In this document: piece by piece, positions 23,920-32,751 of the stretch | Numbering within the stretch: the stretch's first letter is position 1 | How the letters are laid out: the number at the start of each line of letters is the position of its first letter | Assembly (NCBI RefSeq): GCF_014648195.1 | Contig: NZ_BMQQ01000022.1 | Location: forward strand, 70,653-124,314 | Direction of reading: 5' to 3' | From: Streptomyces purpureus | GTDB lineage: Bacteria > Actinomycetota > Actinomycetes > Streptomycetales > Streptomycetaceae | Length of the DNA: 53,662 nt | The notes under the pieces: generated by a model | What the model saw: only the letters and a program-made list of their open reading frames with translations | Database searches by the model: none | Told to the model about the DNA's origin: nothing | Translations under genes and position numbers: made by a program

Positions 23920-26900
23920 GTGGCTAAGGTCCGGGTATACGAACTCGCCAAGGAGTTCGGGGTTGAGAGCAAGGTCGTCATGGCCAAGCTCCAAGAACTC
24001 GGTGAATTCGTCCGTTCGGCGTCCTCGACGATCGAGGCGCCCGTTGTACGCAAGTTGACTGACGCACTGCAGGGGCCCGGCACCGCCGGCAAGTCCGCTG
24101 CGAAGCCCGGCGCGCCCCGCAAGGCCGCGCCTGCGAAGCCTGCCTCCCCCGCAGCGGCAAGCCGCGCGGGAGGTACCCCCACCGCGCCCTCCCCGGCGCA
24201 GGCGGCTCGTCCCGCTGCCCCGAAGCCCGGCGCCCCGGCGCCGAAGCCGGCCCCGGCCGCGCCCGCGGCTCCGGCGAGCAGCACCCCCGCGGCCCCGGCC
24301 GCCCCGGGCCCGCGCCCGGGTCCGAAGCCCGCGCCGAAGCCGGTCACGCCGGCCCCCGCGGCTCCGGAGTTCACCGCGCCTCCGTCGGCCCCGGCCGCCG
24401 GTCCCCGTCAGGGTGGCGCCACCCCCGGTCCCCGTCCCGCCGCGCGCCCGCAGGGCCAGGGCGGTCAGGGTGACCGTGGTGCCCGTCCCGGTGCCCCGCG
24501 TCCCGGTGGCCAGCAGGCCGCGCGTCCGGGTGCCCGTCCGGCCGGTCCCCGTCCGGGCAACAACCCCTTCACCTCGGGTGGCTCCACCGGTATGGCGCGC
24601 CCGCAGGCGCCCCGTCCGGGCGGCGGCCGTCCCGGCCCCGGTGGCCCCGGTGCCGTTCCCGGCGCCCCGCGCCCGCAGGGTGGCCCCGGTGGCGCCCCGC
24701 GTCCGCAGGGTCAGGGCGGTGCCCGTCCCACTCCGGGCGGCATGCCCCGTCCGCAGGCGCCCCGCCCCGGCGGCGCTCCCGGTGGTAACCGCCCGAACCC
24801 GGGCATGATGCCGCAGCGTCCGGCTGCCGGCCCGCGTCCCGGCCCCGGCGGCCGTGGCCCCGGTGGCCCTGGTGGCCGTCCGGGTGGCGGCGGCGGTCGT
24901 CCCGGCGGCGGCTTCGCCGGTCGTCCGGCCGGTCCCGGTGGCGGTGGCGGCGGCTTCGCCGGCCGTCCCGGTGGCGGCGGTGGCGGCGGCGGTCGTCCCG
25001 GTGGCGGTGGTCCCGGTGGCGGTGGCGGCGGCTTCGGCGGTCGTCCCGGCTTCGGTGGCCGTCCCGGTGGCCCCGGTGGCCGTGGTGGCACGCAGGGCGC
25101 CTTCGGCCGTCCCGGCGGTCCCGCGCGTCGTGGCCGCAAGTCGAAGCGGCAGAGGCGCCAGGAGTACGAGGCCATGCAGGCCCCGTCGGTCGGCGGCGTG
25201 ATGCTGCCTCGCGGCAACGGCGAGACCATTCGCCTGTCGCGCGGTGCCTCCCTCACCGACTTCGCCGAGAAGATCAACGCCAACCCGGCGTCGCTCGTCG
25301 CGGTCATGATGAACCTCGGCGAGATGGTCACGGCCACGCAGTCCGTCTCCGACGAGACGCTGCAGCTGCTCGGCGACGAGATGAACTACACCGTCCAGAT
25401 CGTCAGCCCGGAGGAGGAGGACCGCGAGCTTCTCGAGTCCTTCGACATCGAGTTCGGCGAGGACGAGGGCGGCGAAGAGGCCCTGGTCTCGCGTCCCCCG
25501 GTCGTGACCGTCATGGGTCACGTCGACCACGGTAAGACCCGACTGCTCGACGCCATCCGCAAGACGAACGTCATCGCGGGCGAGGCCGGCGGCATCACGC
25601 AGCACATCGGTGCGTACCAGGTCGGTACCGAGGTCAACGGCGAAGAGCGTCGCATCACCTTCATCGACACCCCGGGTCACGAGGCGTTCACCGCCATGCG
25701 TGCCCGTGGTGCGAAGTCGACCGACATCGCGATCCTCGTGGTGGCGGCCAACGACGGTGTGATGCCCCAGACGATCGAGGCGCTGAACCACGCCAAGGCG
25801 GCCGGTGTGCCGATCGTGGTCGCGGTCAACAAGATCGACGTCGAGGGCGCCGACCCGACCAAGGTCCGCGGTCAGCTGACCGAGTTCGGTCTGGTGGCCG
25901 AGGAGTACGGCGGCGACACGATGTTCGTCGACATCTCCGCCAAGCAGGGTCTGCACATCGACTCCCTGCTGGAGGCCGTGGTCCTCACCGCGGATGCCTC
26001 GCTCGACCTCCGGGCCAACCCGGACCAGGACGCGCAGGGCATCGCCATCGAGTCCCACCTCGACCGTGGTCGCGGTGCCGTCTCGACGGTCCTGGTCCAG
26101 CGCGGAACGCTGCGCATCGGCGACACGATGGTCGTCGGCGACGCGTACGGCCGTGTCCGGGCGATGCTCGACGACAAGGGCAACAACGTCGAGGAGGCGA
26201 CCCCGTCGACTCCCGTCCTGGTCCTGGGTCTCACCAACGTCCCCGGCGCCGGCGACAACTTCCTCGTCGTCGACGAGGACCGTACGGCCCGTCAGATCGC
26301 CGAGAAGCGTGCTGCGCGTGAGCGCAACGCCGCCTTCGCCAAGCGCGTCCGCCGGGTGTCCCTCGAGGACCTCGACAAGGTGCTCAAGGCCGGTCTGGTC
26401 CAGGAACTCAACCTCATCATCAAGGGCGACGCGTCCGGTGCGGTCGAGGCTCTCGAGTCCTCGCTGCTCCAGCTCGACGTCGGTGAAGAGGTCGACATCC
26501 GGGTCCTGCACCGCGGTGTGGGTGCGGTCACCGAGTCCGACATCGACCTGGCGATGGGCTCCGACGCCATCGTCATCGGCTACAACGTCCGTGCGGCCGG
26601 CCGTGCCGCGCAGATGGCGGAGCGCGAGGGCGTCGACGTCCGGTACTACTCGGTGATCTACCAGGCCATCGAGGAGATCGAGGCGGCGCTCAAGGGCCTC
26701 CTCAAGCCGGAGTACGAAGAGGTCGAGCTCGGTACGGCGGAGATCCGCGAGGTCTTCCGCTCGTCCAAGCTGGGCAACATCGCCGGTGTCCTCATCCGCT
26801 CCGGCGAGGTCAAGCGCAACACCAAGGCGCGCCTCATCCGCGACGGCAAGGTCATCGCGGAGAACCTCAACATCGAGGGTCTGCGCCGCTTCAAGGACGA

Positions 26901-27015
26901 CGTCACCGAGATCCGCGAGGGCTTCGAGGGTGGTATCAACCTCGGAAACTTCAACGACATCAAGATCGACGACGTCATCGCGACGTACGAGATGCGCGAG
27001 AAGCCTCGCGCCTGA
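23920..27015 (+). CDS. infB: Translation initiation factor IF-2
   Basis: A 1031-residue GTPase that brings initiator tRNA to the 30S subunit. The first 50 residues form the small IF2 N-domain (KVRVYELAKEFGVESKVVMAKL). Residues about 50-410 are a very long Pro-, Ala-, Arg- and Gly-rich disordered region. The GTPase core begins near residue 525 with GHVDHGKT, then DTPGHEAF and NKID. Domains II-IV follow with the C-terminal fMet-tRNA-binding end. The GTG start at 23920 has AAAAGGAG upstream. A palindromic repeat of Streptomyces type appears to be embedded in frame in the disordered part. Confidence 0.97.
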   Translation: MAKVRVYELAKEFGVESKVVMAKLQELGEFVRSASSTIEAPVVRKLTDALQGPGTAGKSAAKPGAPRKAAPAKPASPAAASRAGGTPTAPSPAQAARPAAPKPGAPAPKPAPAAPAAPASSTPAAPAAPGPRPGPKPAPKPVTPAPAAPEFTAPPSAPAAGPRQGGATPGPRPAARPQGQGGQGDRGARPGAPRPGGQQAARPGARPAGPRPGNNPFTSGGSTGMARPQAPRPGGGRPGPGGPGAVPGAPRPQGGPGGAPRPQGQGGARPTPGGMPRPQAPRPGGAPGGNRPNPGMMPQRPAAGPRPGPGGRGPGGPGGRPGGGGGRPGGGFAGRPAGPGGGGGGFAGRPGGGGGGGGRPGGGGPGGGGGGFGGRPGFGGRPGGPGGRGGTQGAFGRPGGPARRGRKSKRQRRQEYEAMQAPSVGGVMLPRGNGETIRLSRGASLTDFAEKINANPASLVAVMMNLGEMVTATQSVSDETLQLLGDEMNYTVQIVSPEEEDRELLESFDIEFGEDEGGEEALVSRPPVVTVMGHVDHGKTRLLDAIRKTNVIAGEAGGITQHIGAYQVGTEVNGEERRITFIDTPGHEAFTAMRARGAKSTDIAILVVAANDGVMPQTIEALNHAKAAGVPIVVAVNKIDVEGADPTKVRGQLTEFGLVAEEYGGDTMFVDISAKQGLHIDSLLEAVVLTADASLDLRANPDQDAQGIAIESHLDRGRGAVSTVLVQRGTLRIGDTMVVGDAYGRVRAMLDDKGNNVEEATPSTPVLVLGLTNVPGAGDNFLVVDEDRTARQIAEKRAARERNAAFAKRVRRVSLEDLDKVLKAGLVQELNLIIKGDASGAVEALESSLLQLDVGEEVDIRVLHRGVGAVTESDIDLAMGSDAIVIGYNVRAAGRAAQMAEREGVDVRYYSVIYQAIEEIEAALKGLLKPEYEEVELGTAEIREVFRSSKLGNIAGVLIRSGEVKRNTKARLIRDGKVIAENLNIEGLRRFKDDVTEIREGFEGGINLGNFNDIKIDDVIATYEMREKPRA
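24143..24180. repeat. Palindromic repeat-like element inside infB
   Basis: CCTCCC (24143-24148) and GGGAGG (24168-24173) flank an inner stem GCGGC-AA-GCCGC, and TACCCCC follows. The arrangement (C-rich arm, inner stem, GGGAGGTACCCCC) resembles a dispersed repeat I recall as frequent in Streptomyces genomes. Here it is in frame and encodes part of the disordered N-terminal region. Confidence 0.5.
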
Positions 27016-27029
27016 TCTCCAGCGTTGAA

Positions 27030-27071
27030 CCGGGGCCGGTCGGCGGAAGTTAATCCGTCGATCGGCCCCGG
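27030..27071 (+). terminator. Hairpin downstream of infB
   Basis: CCGGGGCCG (27030-27038) pairs with CGGCCCCGG (27063-27071). The interior GTCGGCGG and CCGTCGAT can partly extend the stem. It may terminate or attenuate between infB and ylxP. Confidence 0.55.
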
Positions 27072-27096
27072 CCGTTGCGTGTACGGTTCTGGTGTC

Positions 27097-27121
27097 CCTG
27101 CCACAGCGATGGCGTGGCAGG
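27097..27121 (+). promoter_or_regulatory. Second hairpin between infB and ylxP
   Basis: CCTGCCAC (27097-27104) pairs with GTGGCAGG (27114-27121) across nine bases, 36 bases before the ylxP start. Its role is unknown. Confidence 0.4.
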
Positions 27122-27157
27122 CCACCGAACCCGAACCGGCGGGACATCCGGCACCGC

Positions 27158-27451
27158 ATGTACGTGGGGACTCTGTCCTTCGATCTGCTCCTCGGCGACG
27201 TCCATTCGTTGAAGGAGAAACGCTCCGTCGTCCGGCCCATCGTCGCCGAGCTCCAGCGCAAGTTCTCCGTGAGCGCGGCCGAGGTGGGCGACCAGGACCT
27301 CCATCGCAGGGCCCGGCTCGGGGTCGCGCTGGTGTCCGGGGACCCGGGGTTCGTGTCCGATGTACTGGACCGCTGTGAGCGGCTGGTCGCGGCCCGGCCC
27401 GAAGTGGAACTGCTGTCGGTGCGACGCAGGCTCCACACTGATGAAGACTGA
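27158..27451 (+). CDS. ylxP: DUF503 (YlxP-like) protein
   Basis: A 97-residue protein of the DUF503 family, found beside rbfA in many Gram-positive bacteria. MYVGTLSFDLLLGDVHSLKEKRSVV at the start and the AAEVGDQDLHRRARLGVALVS segment are characteristic. The biochemical role is not established. The ATG at 27158 gives the expected family length; an in-frame start at 27092 would add residues read from the upstream hairpin. rbfA starts 26 bases after the stop. Confidence 0.9.
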   Translation: MYVGTLSFDLLLGDVHSLKEKRSVVRPIVAELQRKFSVSAAEVGDQDLHRRARLGVALVSGDPGFVSDVLDRCERLVAARPEVELLSVRRRLHTDED

Positions 27452-27477
27452 ATGCAAGGCAAGAAGGAGAAGGACCA

Positions 27478-27927
27478 GTGGCCGACAACGCGCGGGCGAA
27501 GAAGCTGGCAGACCTCATCCGGGAGGTGGTCGCCGAGAAGCTGCAGCGCGGCATCAAGGACCCCCGCCTGGGTACGCATGTGACGATCACGGACACCCGC
27601 GTCACCGGTGACCTGCGGGAGGCCACGGTCTTCTACACGGTCTACGGCGACGACGAGGACCGGGCAAGCGCGGCCGCCGGCCTGGAGAGCGCCAAGGGCA
27701 TCCTGCGCTCCGCGGTCGGCCGGGCGGCGGGCACCAAGTTCACGCCCACCCTCGCGTTCGTGGCGGACGCCCTTCCGGAGAACGCCCGGACGATCGAGGA
27801 CCTGCTCGACAAGGCGCGGGCCTCCGACGCCAAGGTGCGCGAGGCGTCCTCCGGCGCCAGGTACGCCGGCGAGGCCGACCCGTACCGCAAGCCCGGCGAC
27901 GAGGACGAGGGCGAAGCCTCGGAATGA
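27478..27927 (+). CDS. rbfA: 30S ribosome-binding factor RbfA
   Basis: A 149-residue KH-fold ribosome assembly factor. ARAKKLADLIREVVAEKLQRGIKDPRLG opens the protein and LPENARTIEDLLDKA is near the end of the fold. An acidic tail of about 30 residues follows. The GTG at 27478 has AAGGAGAAGGA upstream. Its stop overlaps the truB ATG by four bases. Confidence 0.95.
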   Translation: MADNARAKKLADLIREVVAEKLQRGIKDPRLGTHVTITDTRVTGDLREATVFYTVYGDDEDRASAAAGLESAKGILRSAVGRAAGTKFTPTLAFVADALPENARTIEDLLDKARASDAKVREASSGARYAGEADPYRKPGDEDEGEASE

Positions 27928-28823
27928 GCCAGCAGCACAAGACGCCCGACGGCCTTGTCATCGTCGACAAGCCGTCGGGCTTCACTTCGCACGACGTCGT
28001 CGCCAAGATGCGCGGCATCGCCCGGACCCGCCGCGTCGGCCACGCCGGCACGCTCGACCCGATGGCCACCGGCGTGCTCGTCCTCGGTGTGGAGCGGGCG
28101 ACCAAGCTGCTCGGGCACCTCGCGCTGACCGAGAAGGAGTACCTCGGTACGGTCCGGCTCGGCCAGAACACCGTCACCGACGACGCCGAGGGCGAGATCA
28201 CCTCGTCCACCGACGCCTCCCGGGTGACCCGCGAGGCGATCGACACCCAGGTCGCCGCCCTGACCGGCGCGATCATGCAGGTGCCGTCCAAGGTCAGCGC
28301 CATCAAGATCGACGGCAAGCGGTCGTACGCGCGCGTGCGCGGTGGCGAGGAGTTCGAGATCCCGGCCCGTCCCGTCACCGTGTCCCAGTTCACGGTGTAC
28401 GACGTCCGGGAGGCCACGGCCGAGGACGGCACCCCCGTCGTCGACCTGGTCGTCTCCGTCGTCTGCTCCTCGGGCACCTACATCCGGGCGCTCGCCCGTG
28501 ACCTCGGCGCCGGACTGGGCGTCGGCGGCCATCTGACCGCGCTGCGGCGTACCCGGGTCGGCCCCTACAAGCTCGACTCGGCACGCACGCTCGACCAGCT
28601 CCAGGAGGAGCTGACCGTGATGCCGATCGCCGCGGCCGCCGCGGCCGCGTTCCCCCGCTGGGACGTGGACGAGAAGCGGGCCCGGCTGCTGCTCAACGGC
28701 GTCCGGCTCGACATGCCGGCGTACCCCGAAGGGCCGGTCGCGGTCTTCGGCCCCGACGGTGCCTTCGTCGCCCTCGTCGAGGAGCACAAGGGCAAAGCGA
28801 AGAGCCTCGCGGTCTTCGGCTGA
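27924..28823 (+). CDS. truB: tRNA pseudouridine(55) synthase TruB
   Basis: A 299-residue enzyme isomerising U55 in the T-loop of tRNAs. The catalytic Asp is in GHAGTLDPMATGVLVLG near residue 47. KEYLGTVRLG, VPSKVSAIKIDGKRSYARVR and SSGTYIRALARDLG are the other conserved blocks. The C-terminal part resembles a PUA-like extension. It is translationally coupled to rbfA. Confidence 0.95.
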   Translation: MSQQHKTPDGLVIVDKPSGFTSHDVVAKMRGIARTRRVGHAGTLDPMATGVLVLGVERATKLLGHLALTEKEYLGTVRLGQNTVTDDAEGEITSSTDASRVTREAIDTQVAALTGAIMQVPSKVSAIKIDGKRSYARVRGGEEFEIPARPVTVSQFTVYDVREATAEDGTPVVDLVVSVVCSSGTYIRALARDLGAGLGVGGHLTALRRTRVGPYKLDSARTLDQLQEELTVMPIAAAAAAAFPRWDVDEKRARLLLNGVRLDMPAYPEGPVAVFGPDGAFVALVEEHKGKAKSLAVFG

Positions 28824-28840
28824 CCGACAGGGACGCCCGT

Positions 28841-28876
28841 CGTGGAGCGGGCCCGGGACCTCCCGCCCGCTCCACG
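28841..28876 (+). terminator. Terminator hairpin after truB
   Basis: CGTGGAGCGGGC (28841-28852) pairs with GCCCGCTCCACG (28865-28876), a perfect 12-bp stem with a 12-base loop, 17 bases after the stop. It closes the rimP-truB cluster. Between it and 29021 a short palindrome (CCGAC, five bases, GTCGG) lies just before the next ATG. Confidence 0.75.
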
Positions 28877-29020
28877 AACCCCCTCACCAAGGGTCTATTC
28901 GCCCTTTCTGTGCTATTCACCCCATTGAGCAGGCGCTCGGAGTGAAGGGCGGGGGCACACGGGGGCGCTTTCGGCAGGCGTCCTTCTCCCGGTGATCACT
29001 GCCGACCTACCGTCGGAAAC

Positions 29021-32000
29021 ATGGGACGCGGGGACGGGCCGGCGCTCGTGCGGATCTGTGATCTGGCGGGCCGGCCACGAGGCACGGGCTTCGTCGCGGA
29101 CGACCGTGGCACGGTCGTGACCGGGCACGAAGCCGTCGACGGGCTGGCCCGGCTCGTGCTGCACGCCCCGGCCGAAGGGCCGGTCGACGCCCCCGGCGCC
29201 CGGACCTGCCTGGTGGAGGCCGGGGCCGTGACCGCCCTCCCCGAGGCCGGACTCGCGCTGGTACGGACCGAGGGCCTCGGCGTACCGCCGCTGCCGGTCG
29301 CCGAGCACACCGCCGTCGACCCCGGCACGTATGTCCGGCTCGCCGCGCGCGGCTGGCGCGAAGCACGCGTGCTCGGCACCTCCCCGGTCACCTACACCGC
29401 CACCGACCGCTTCCATCTCCTGGGCGAGGCACTGGAGCTGGCCATCGGCTTCGACGGCAGCGAGGCCCTCAGGCTCGGCGGCGAGGCCGCCGGCGGGCCC
29501 GTCCTGGACGCGGAGACCGGCGCCGTCCTCGCCGTCCTCGGCACCGCCCTGCACAGCGCCCGGAGCGTCGCCGGTCTCGCCGTGCCGCTCGCCGCCTCCG
29601 CCGCGCGGGACCCGCACGGACCGCTCGCCGCGCTGCTGCGCCGCAACGCGGCCACCGTCCCCGGGCACGGCCGCCACCTCAACCTCGCCGGCGCCCTGGA
29701 ACTCACCGCCACCGCCGCCGGGTCCGCCCACGGCGCCGACGGCCGTTCCGGGCCCGTCGAACGCCCCGACAGCATCAGGGAGTTCGCCTTCTTCGGCGCC
29801 TCGGACGCGCTCGTCCTCGCCCTGACCGGAGACCCCGGCAGCGGCCGCACCACCGAACTGGCCGCCCTGCGCGCCCGGCGCACCCACGGCTCCGAACCGG
29901 CCCCCACCCTCTGGCTGCGCGGCGCCGACCTGCGGGCCGAGGACACCTCCCTCGCCGACGCCGCCGCCCGCGCCCTGCGCGAGGCCGGCCGGATCGCCGC
30001 GGCCTCCGGCGCCCGCGGCGACATGACCGAGGCCACCCCCGAACGCGTCGCGCACCTCTCCCGCGCCGCCGGCCGCCCCCTGCTCCTGATCCTCGACGGC
30101 CCCGAGGAGATGCCCCCGGCCCTCGCCCACCGACTGCCCGAGTGGACCGCGGGCACCGAACGCTGGCTGCGCGCCCACGGCGCCCGGCTCGTCGTCGGCT
30201 GTCGCCCCGAACACTGGGAGCCGGCCGGACGGCTCTACCGGCCCGGCTCCCTGCACCGGCCCGTACGGCCCGCCGAACGTCTGCCCGCGGCCCTGTGGAT
30301 CGGCGACCTTCCGGAGCGCGAGGCCGGCCAGGCCAGGGAGGCGTACGGACTCCCCGACGACGCGCTCGCTCCGGCCGACGCGCGCCACCCGCTGGCGCTG
30401 CGGCTGCTCGCCGAGGTACGGCAGGCGCTCCCCGGCGACGTGCCCGGGCGGCCGGGCCGGCACGAGATCCTCACCGCGCATCTGGACCTGGTGTGTCTGC
30501 GGGTCGCCGTACGGATCGCGGCGGCGTCCCGGCCGGCGATCCGCGGCACAGCCGTACGCCGCCTCGCCGCCAGGGTCGCCGGGCAGGTCCACGAGGCCGC
30601 CCGGCGGTGCCTCGGCCCCGGCCAGGGCGAGTTGGACCGGGAGTCCTTCGAGGAGGTCTTCCCCTGGCGTACGGGATGGGCCTCGGCGGTCCTCACCGAG
30701 GGGCTGATCGTCCCGGCGGGCGCCGGCTACCGCTTCGCGGACGAGGAGCTCGCCGACTGGATCCAGGGCGCCCACCTCGACCTGGACAGCGCGCTGCACT
30801 CCCTGGTCCACCGCTGGCACGGCAGCCCCCCGAAGCGACTCCCGTCCCGCCCCGGAACCCGCCAGATGGCCACCGGCCATGTCCCCCCGCCGCCCGGCTC
30901 GCACGCTGGCGCGTCCCAGGTCCCGCCGCCGTCGGGGCCGGGCACTGCCGCGTCCGGCCACATCCCTCCGGCGCCCGGCTCTCACACCGCCCCGCCCGCC
31001 CACCGCTCCCTGCCCGTACCGCGCCATCGCATCGGCCCGGTTCTCCAGGCGCTGCTGCGCCTGGGCCGGGACCAGGGGCCGACGGCCCTCGCCGTCCGGC
31101 TGGAGGCGCTGATCGATGCGGTCGACCGGCTCGCCGCAGTGGCTGCGGGCGACCGGCCGGCCGTCGCCCAGGATCCCTGGGCGCCCGCCGCCCGGATCGA
31201 GGACGCCCGTTGGTGGGGCGTGCGGCTCGTGCGGGAGGTGCTGCTGAGGGTGCCCGACGCACGGCCGCTGCTGGGGGTGGTCCGGGGCCTCGCCGACCGG
31301 GTCGGGTCGCGGGCCGGGTGGCCCGGCGGCTGTGAGGAGTTCGGGCCCTGGTTCTGGGAGCGCCTGCCGGTCGGGGAGGACGAGCGGCTCGACCTGCTGC
31401 GCCGGCTCGTGCCCGCCGACGGGCCGCCCGGCACCCAGGACCGGCCCCGCTACCTCGACACGGTCGCCGAGCTGCTGGCCGCCGAACCCCGCGGGGTGCA
31501 GCCGCTGCTGTGCCGCTGGTTCGCCGACGACACCCCGCTGTCCGCGGCGCCGGACGCCACCGTCGCCGCGGCCGCCCAGGCGCTCCTGCACACCCGCCGC
31601 GGCCTCGCCGTCGACGACCTGTGCGAGGCCCTCGTCTCCACCGCGCACCCCCGCGCCGACGAGCTCCTGACCGCCCTCGCCGAGGACGAGCCGTCCGCGC
31701 TGTGCCGGGCCGTCGACCGCTGGGCCCACGACGACTGCCGCCCCGAGCGCCGGGTCGCCGCGGCCGCGTACGGCACGCTCGTCGCCGCTCACGCCGTCAC
31801 CGCCGCCGACCGCGAGCTGCTGCGCTACGCCGCCCTCGCGCTGCTCGCCCGCCCCGGCGACGGCGCGCTGCACGGCCCCGCGCTCGGCCTGCTCGTCCGG
31901 GACCCGCACACCCGCTCCCACCACCTGCCGCGCGCCCTGGCCGCGTACCTCACCGGAGACCCGCACCTGCCCGCCCACGCCCTGGCCGCCGCCCTCACCA

Positions 32001-32710
32001 CCCACCCCGAGCCGGTGTTCGCCGCCTTCCAGGCCCGGCTGCTGCACGGGCCCGGCGACGGCGCCGGGGACGTCCTGCGGGCCCTGGCCACCGTCACCAC
32101 ACCCGCGCTCGCCCGCCGGGCCGCCGCCCTGGTCCGCGACTACGTCGACCACCGCCCCGAAGGGGCCCGGCACGCCGCCGCCTACCTCGATCTGCGCCTG
32201 GAGCACGGCCCCGCCGCCCGAGCCGTGCTCTTCCCTCTGCTCTCCGGCCTGCTGCGGGGCCATCCGGTGCAGGTCCGGCGGGCCCTCGCGCCGGTCCTCG
32301 CCGCCCCGGGCACGGCCGCCTCGCGCGGGCTGCGCGCCGAGCTCCTCGACGTACTCCTGGAGTACGAGCAGTACGAGACCCGGGACCTGGCCGTGCTGGA
32401 CGCCGTGCTGCGGGCCGCCGCGCTCGGGGCCGCGCGCCGCCCGGAGAGCCGTACCCGGGAGCTCGTGCACCGCACCGGGCTCCTTCTGGTGCGTACGCCC
32501 GAGGGCGCCACCTGCTTCGACCGCAGACTCGTGGAACTCGCCCGGGAAGTCCCGGGATTCGCCGCCCTGGTGGCCGGATGGCTGGTGGCGGACCCCGACG
32601 ACTGGGCCTGTGTGGTCGGTCCGAGCACCCGGCGGACCGTCGTGAGGCTCGGCACTCCCATGCCGATGCGGACCGAGAGCCGTGGGCATGGCAGTCTTAG
32701 ACCTGCGTAA
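29021..32710 (+). CDS. Large pseudo-protease / P-loop NTPase / helical-repeat protein
   Basis: A 1229-residue protein with STAND-like architecture. Residues about 1-200 resemble a trypsin-like protease fold: GTGFVADDRG, His36 in VVTGHEAV, and GGPVLD at 158-163. However, the catalytic Asp position reads Gly77 (LPEAGLALV) and the Ser position reads Ala157 (EAAGGPVL). Residues about 250-420 contain a P-loop, GDPGSGRTT (270-278), with Arg where the Walker A Lys should be, and a Walker B strand LLLILDG (354-360). Residues about 640-690 are a Pro-rich linker with a 13-residue repeat. The remaining 530 residues are Ala/Leu-rich helices like HEAT or ARM repeats. The function is unknown. It lies between truB and ribF. 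Confidence 0.75.
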   Translation: MGRGDGPALVRICDLAGRPRGTGFVADDRGTVVTGHEAVDGLARLVLHAPAEGPVDAPGARTCLVEAGAVTALPEAGLALVRTEGLGVPPLPVAEHTAVDPGTYVRLAARGWREARVLGTSPVTYTATDRFHLLGEALELAIGFDGSEALRLGGEAAGGPVLDAETGAVLAVLGTALHSARSVAGLAVPLAASAARDPHGPLAALLRRNAATVPGHGRHLNLAGALELTATAAGSAHGADGRSGPVERPDSIREFAFFGASDALVLALTGDPGSGRTTELAALRARRTHGSEPAPTLWLRGADLRAEDTSLADAAARALREAGRIAAASGARGDMTEATPERVAHLSRAAGRPLLLILDGPEEMPPALAHRLPEWTAGTERWLRAHGARLVVGCRPEHWEPAGRLYRPGSLHRPVRPAERLPAALWIGDLPEREAGQAREAYGLPDDALAPADARHPLALRLLAEVRQALPGDVPGRPGRHEILTAHLDLVCLRVAVRIAAASRPAIRGTAVRRLAARVAGQVHEAARRCLGPGQGELDRESFEEVFPWRTGWASAVLTEGLIVPAGAGYRFADEELADWIQGAHLDLDSALHSLVHRWHGSPPKRLPSRPGTRQMATGHVPPPPGSHAGASQVPPPSGPGTAASGHIPPAPGSHTAPPAHRSLPVPRHRIGPVLQALLRLGRDQGPTALAVRLEALIDAVDRLAAVAAGDRPAVAQDPWAPAARIEDARWWGVRLVREVLLRVPDARPLLGVVRGLADRVGSRAGWPGGCEEFGPWFWERLPVGEDERLDLLRRLVPADGPPGTQDRPRYLDTVAELLAAEPRGVQPLLCRWFADDTPLSAAPDATVAAAAQALLHTRRGLAVDDLCEALVSTAHPRADELLTALAEDEPSALCRAVDRWAHDDCRPERRVAAAAYGTLVAAHAVTAADRELLRYAALALLARPGDGALHGPALGLLVRDPHTRSHHLPRALAAYLTGDPHLPAHALAAALTTHPEPVFAAFQARLLHGPGDGAGDVLRALATVTTPALARRAAALVRDYVDHRPEGARHAAAYLDLRLEHGPAARAVLFPLLSGLLRGHPVQVRRALAPVLAAPGTAASRGLRAELLDVLLEYEQYETRDLAVLDAVLRAAALGAARRPESRTRELVHRTGLLLVRTPEGATCFDRRLVELAREVPGFAALVAGWLVADPDDWACVVGPSTRRTVVRLGTPMPMRTESRGHGSLRPA
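30872..30991. repeat. In-frame 39-bp tandem repeat (three copies) in the linker of the pseudo-protease gene
   Basis: Three successive units encode TGHVPPPPGSHAGA, SQVPPPSGPGTAA and SGHIPPAPGSHTA, giving a 13-residue period. The flanking domains are not repetitive. It is a disordered spacer between the P-loop domain and the helical repeats. Confidence 0.75.
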
Positions 32711-32751
32711 TCGGTCATGACGTACACAGGTTCGGGCGAGGAGCGGTCACA

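Noticed and set aside
23707..27579. Minus-strand open frame of nearly 1300 codons opposite infB
   Set aside because: Low-complexity Thr/Ala/Gly/Arg translation; the plus strand encodes IF-2 with all conserved motifs.
28913..32689. Very long minus-strand open frame (over 1200 codons) opposite the pseudo-protease gene
   Set aside because: It is an antisense shadow created by GC-rich codon use; its translation is Gly/Arg/Ala-rich without any domain, while the plus-strand frame shows clear motifs.
32711..32751. FMN riboswitch upstream of ribF
   Set aside because: The gap is only 41 bases and shows no conserved riboswitch pairing.
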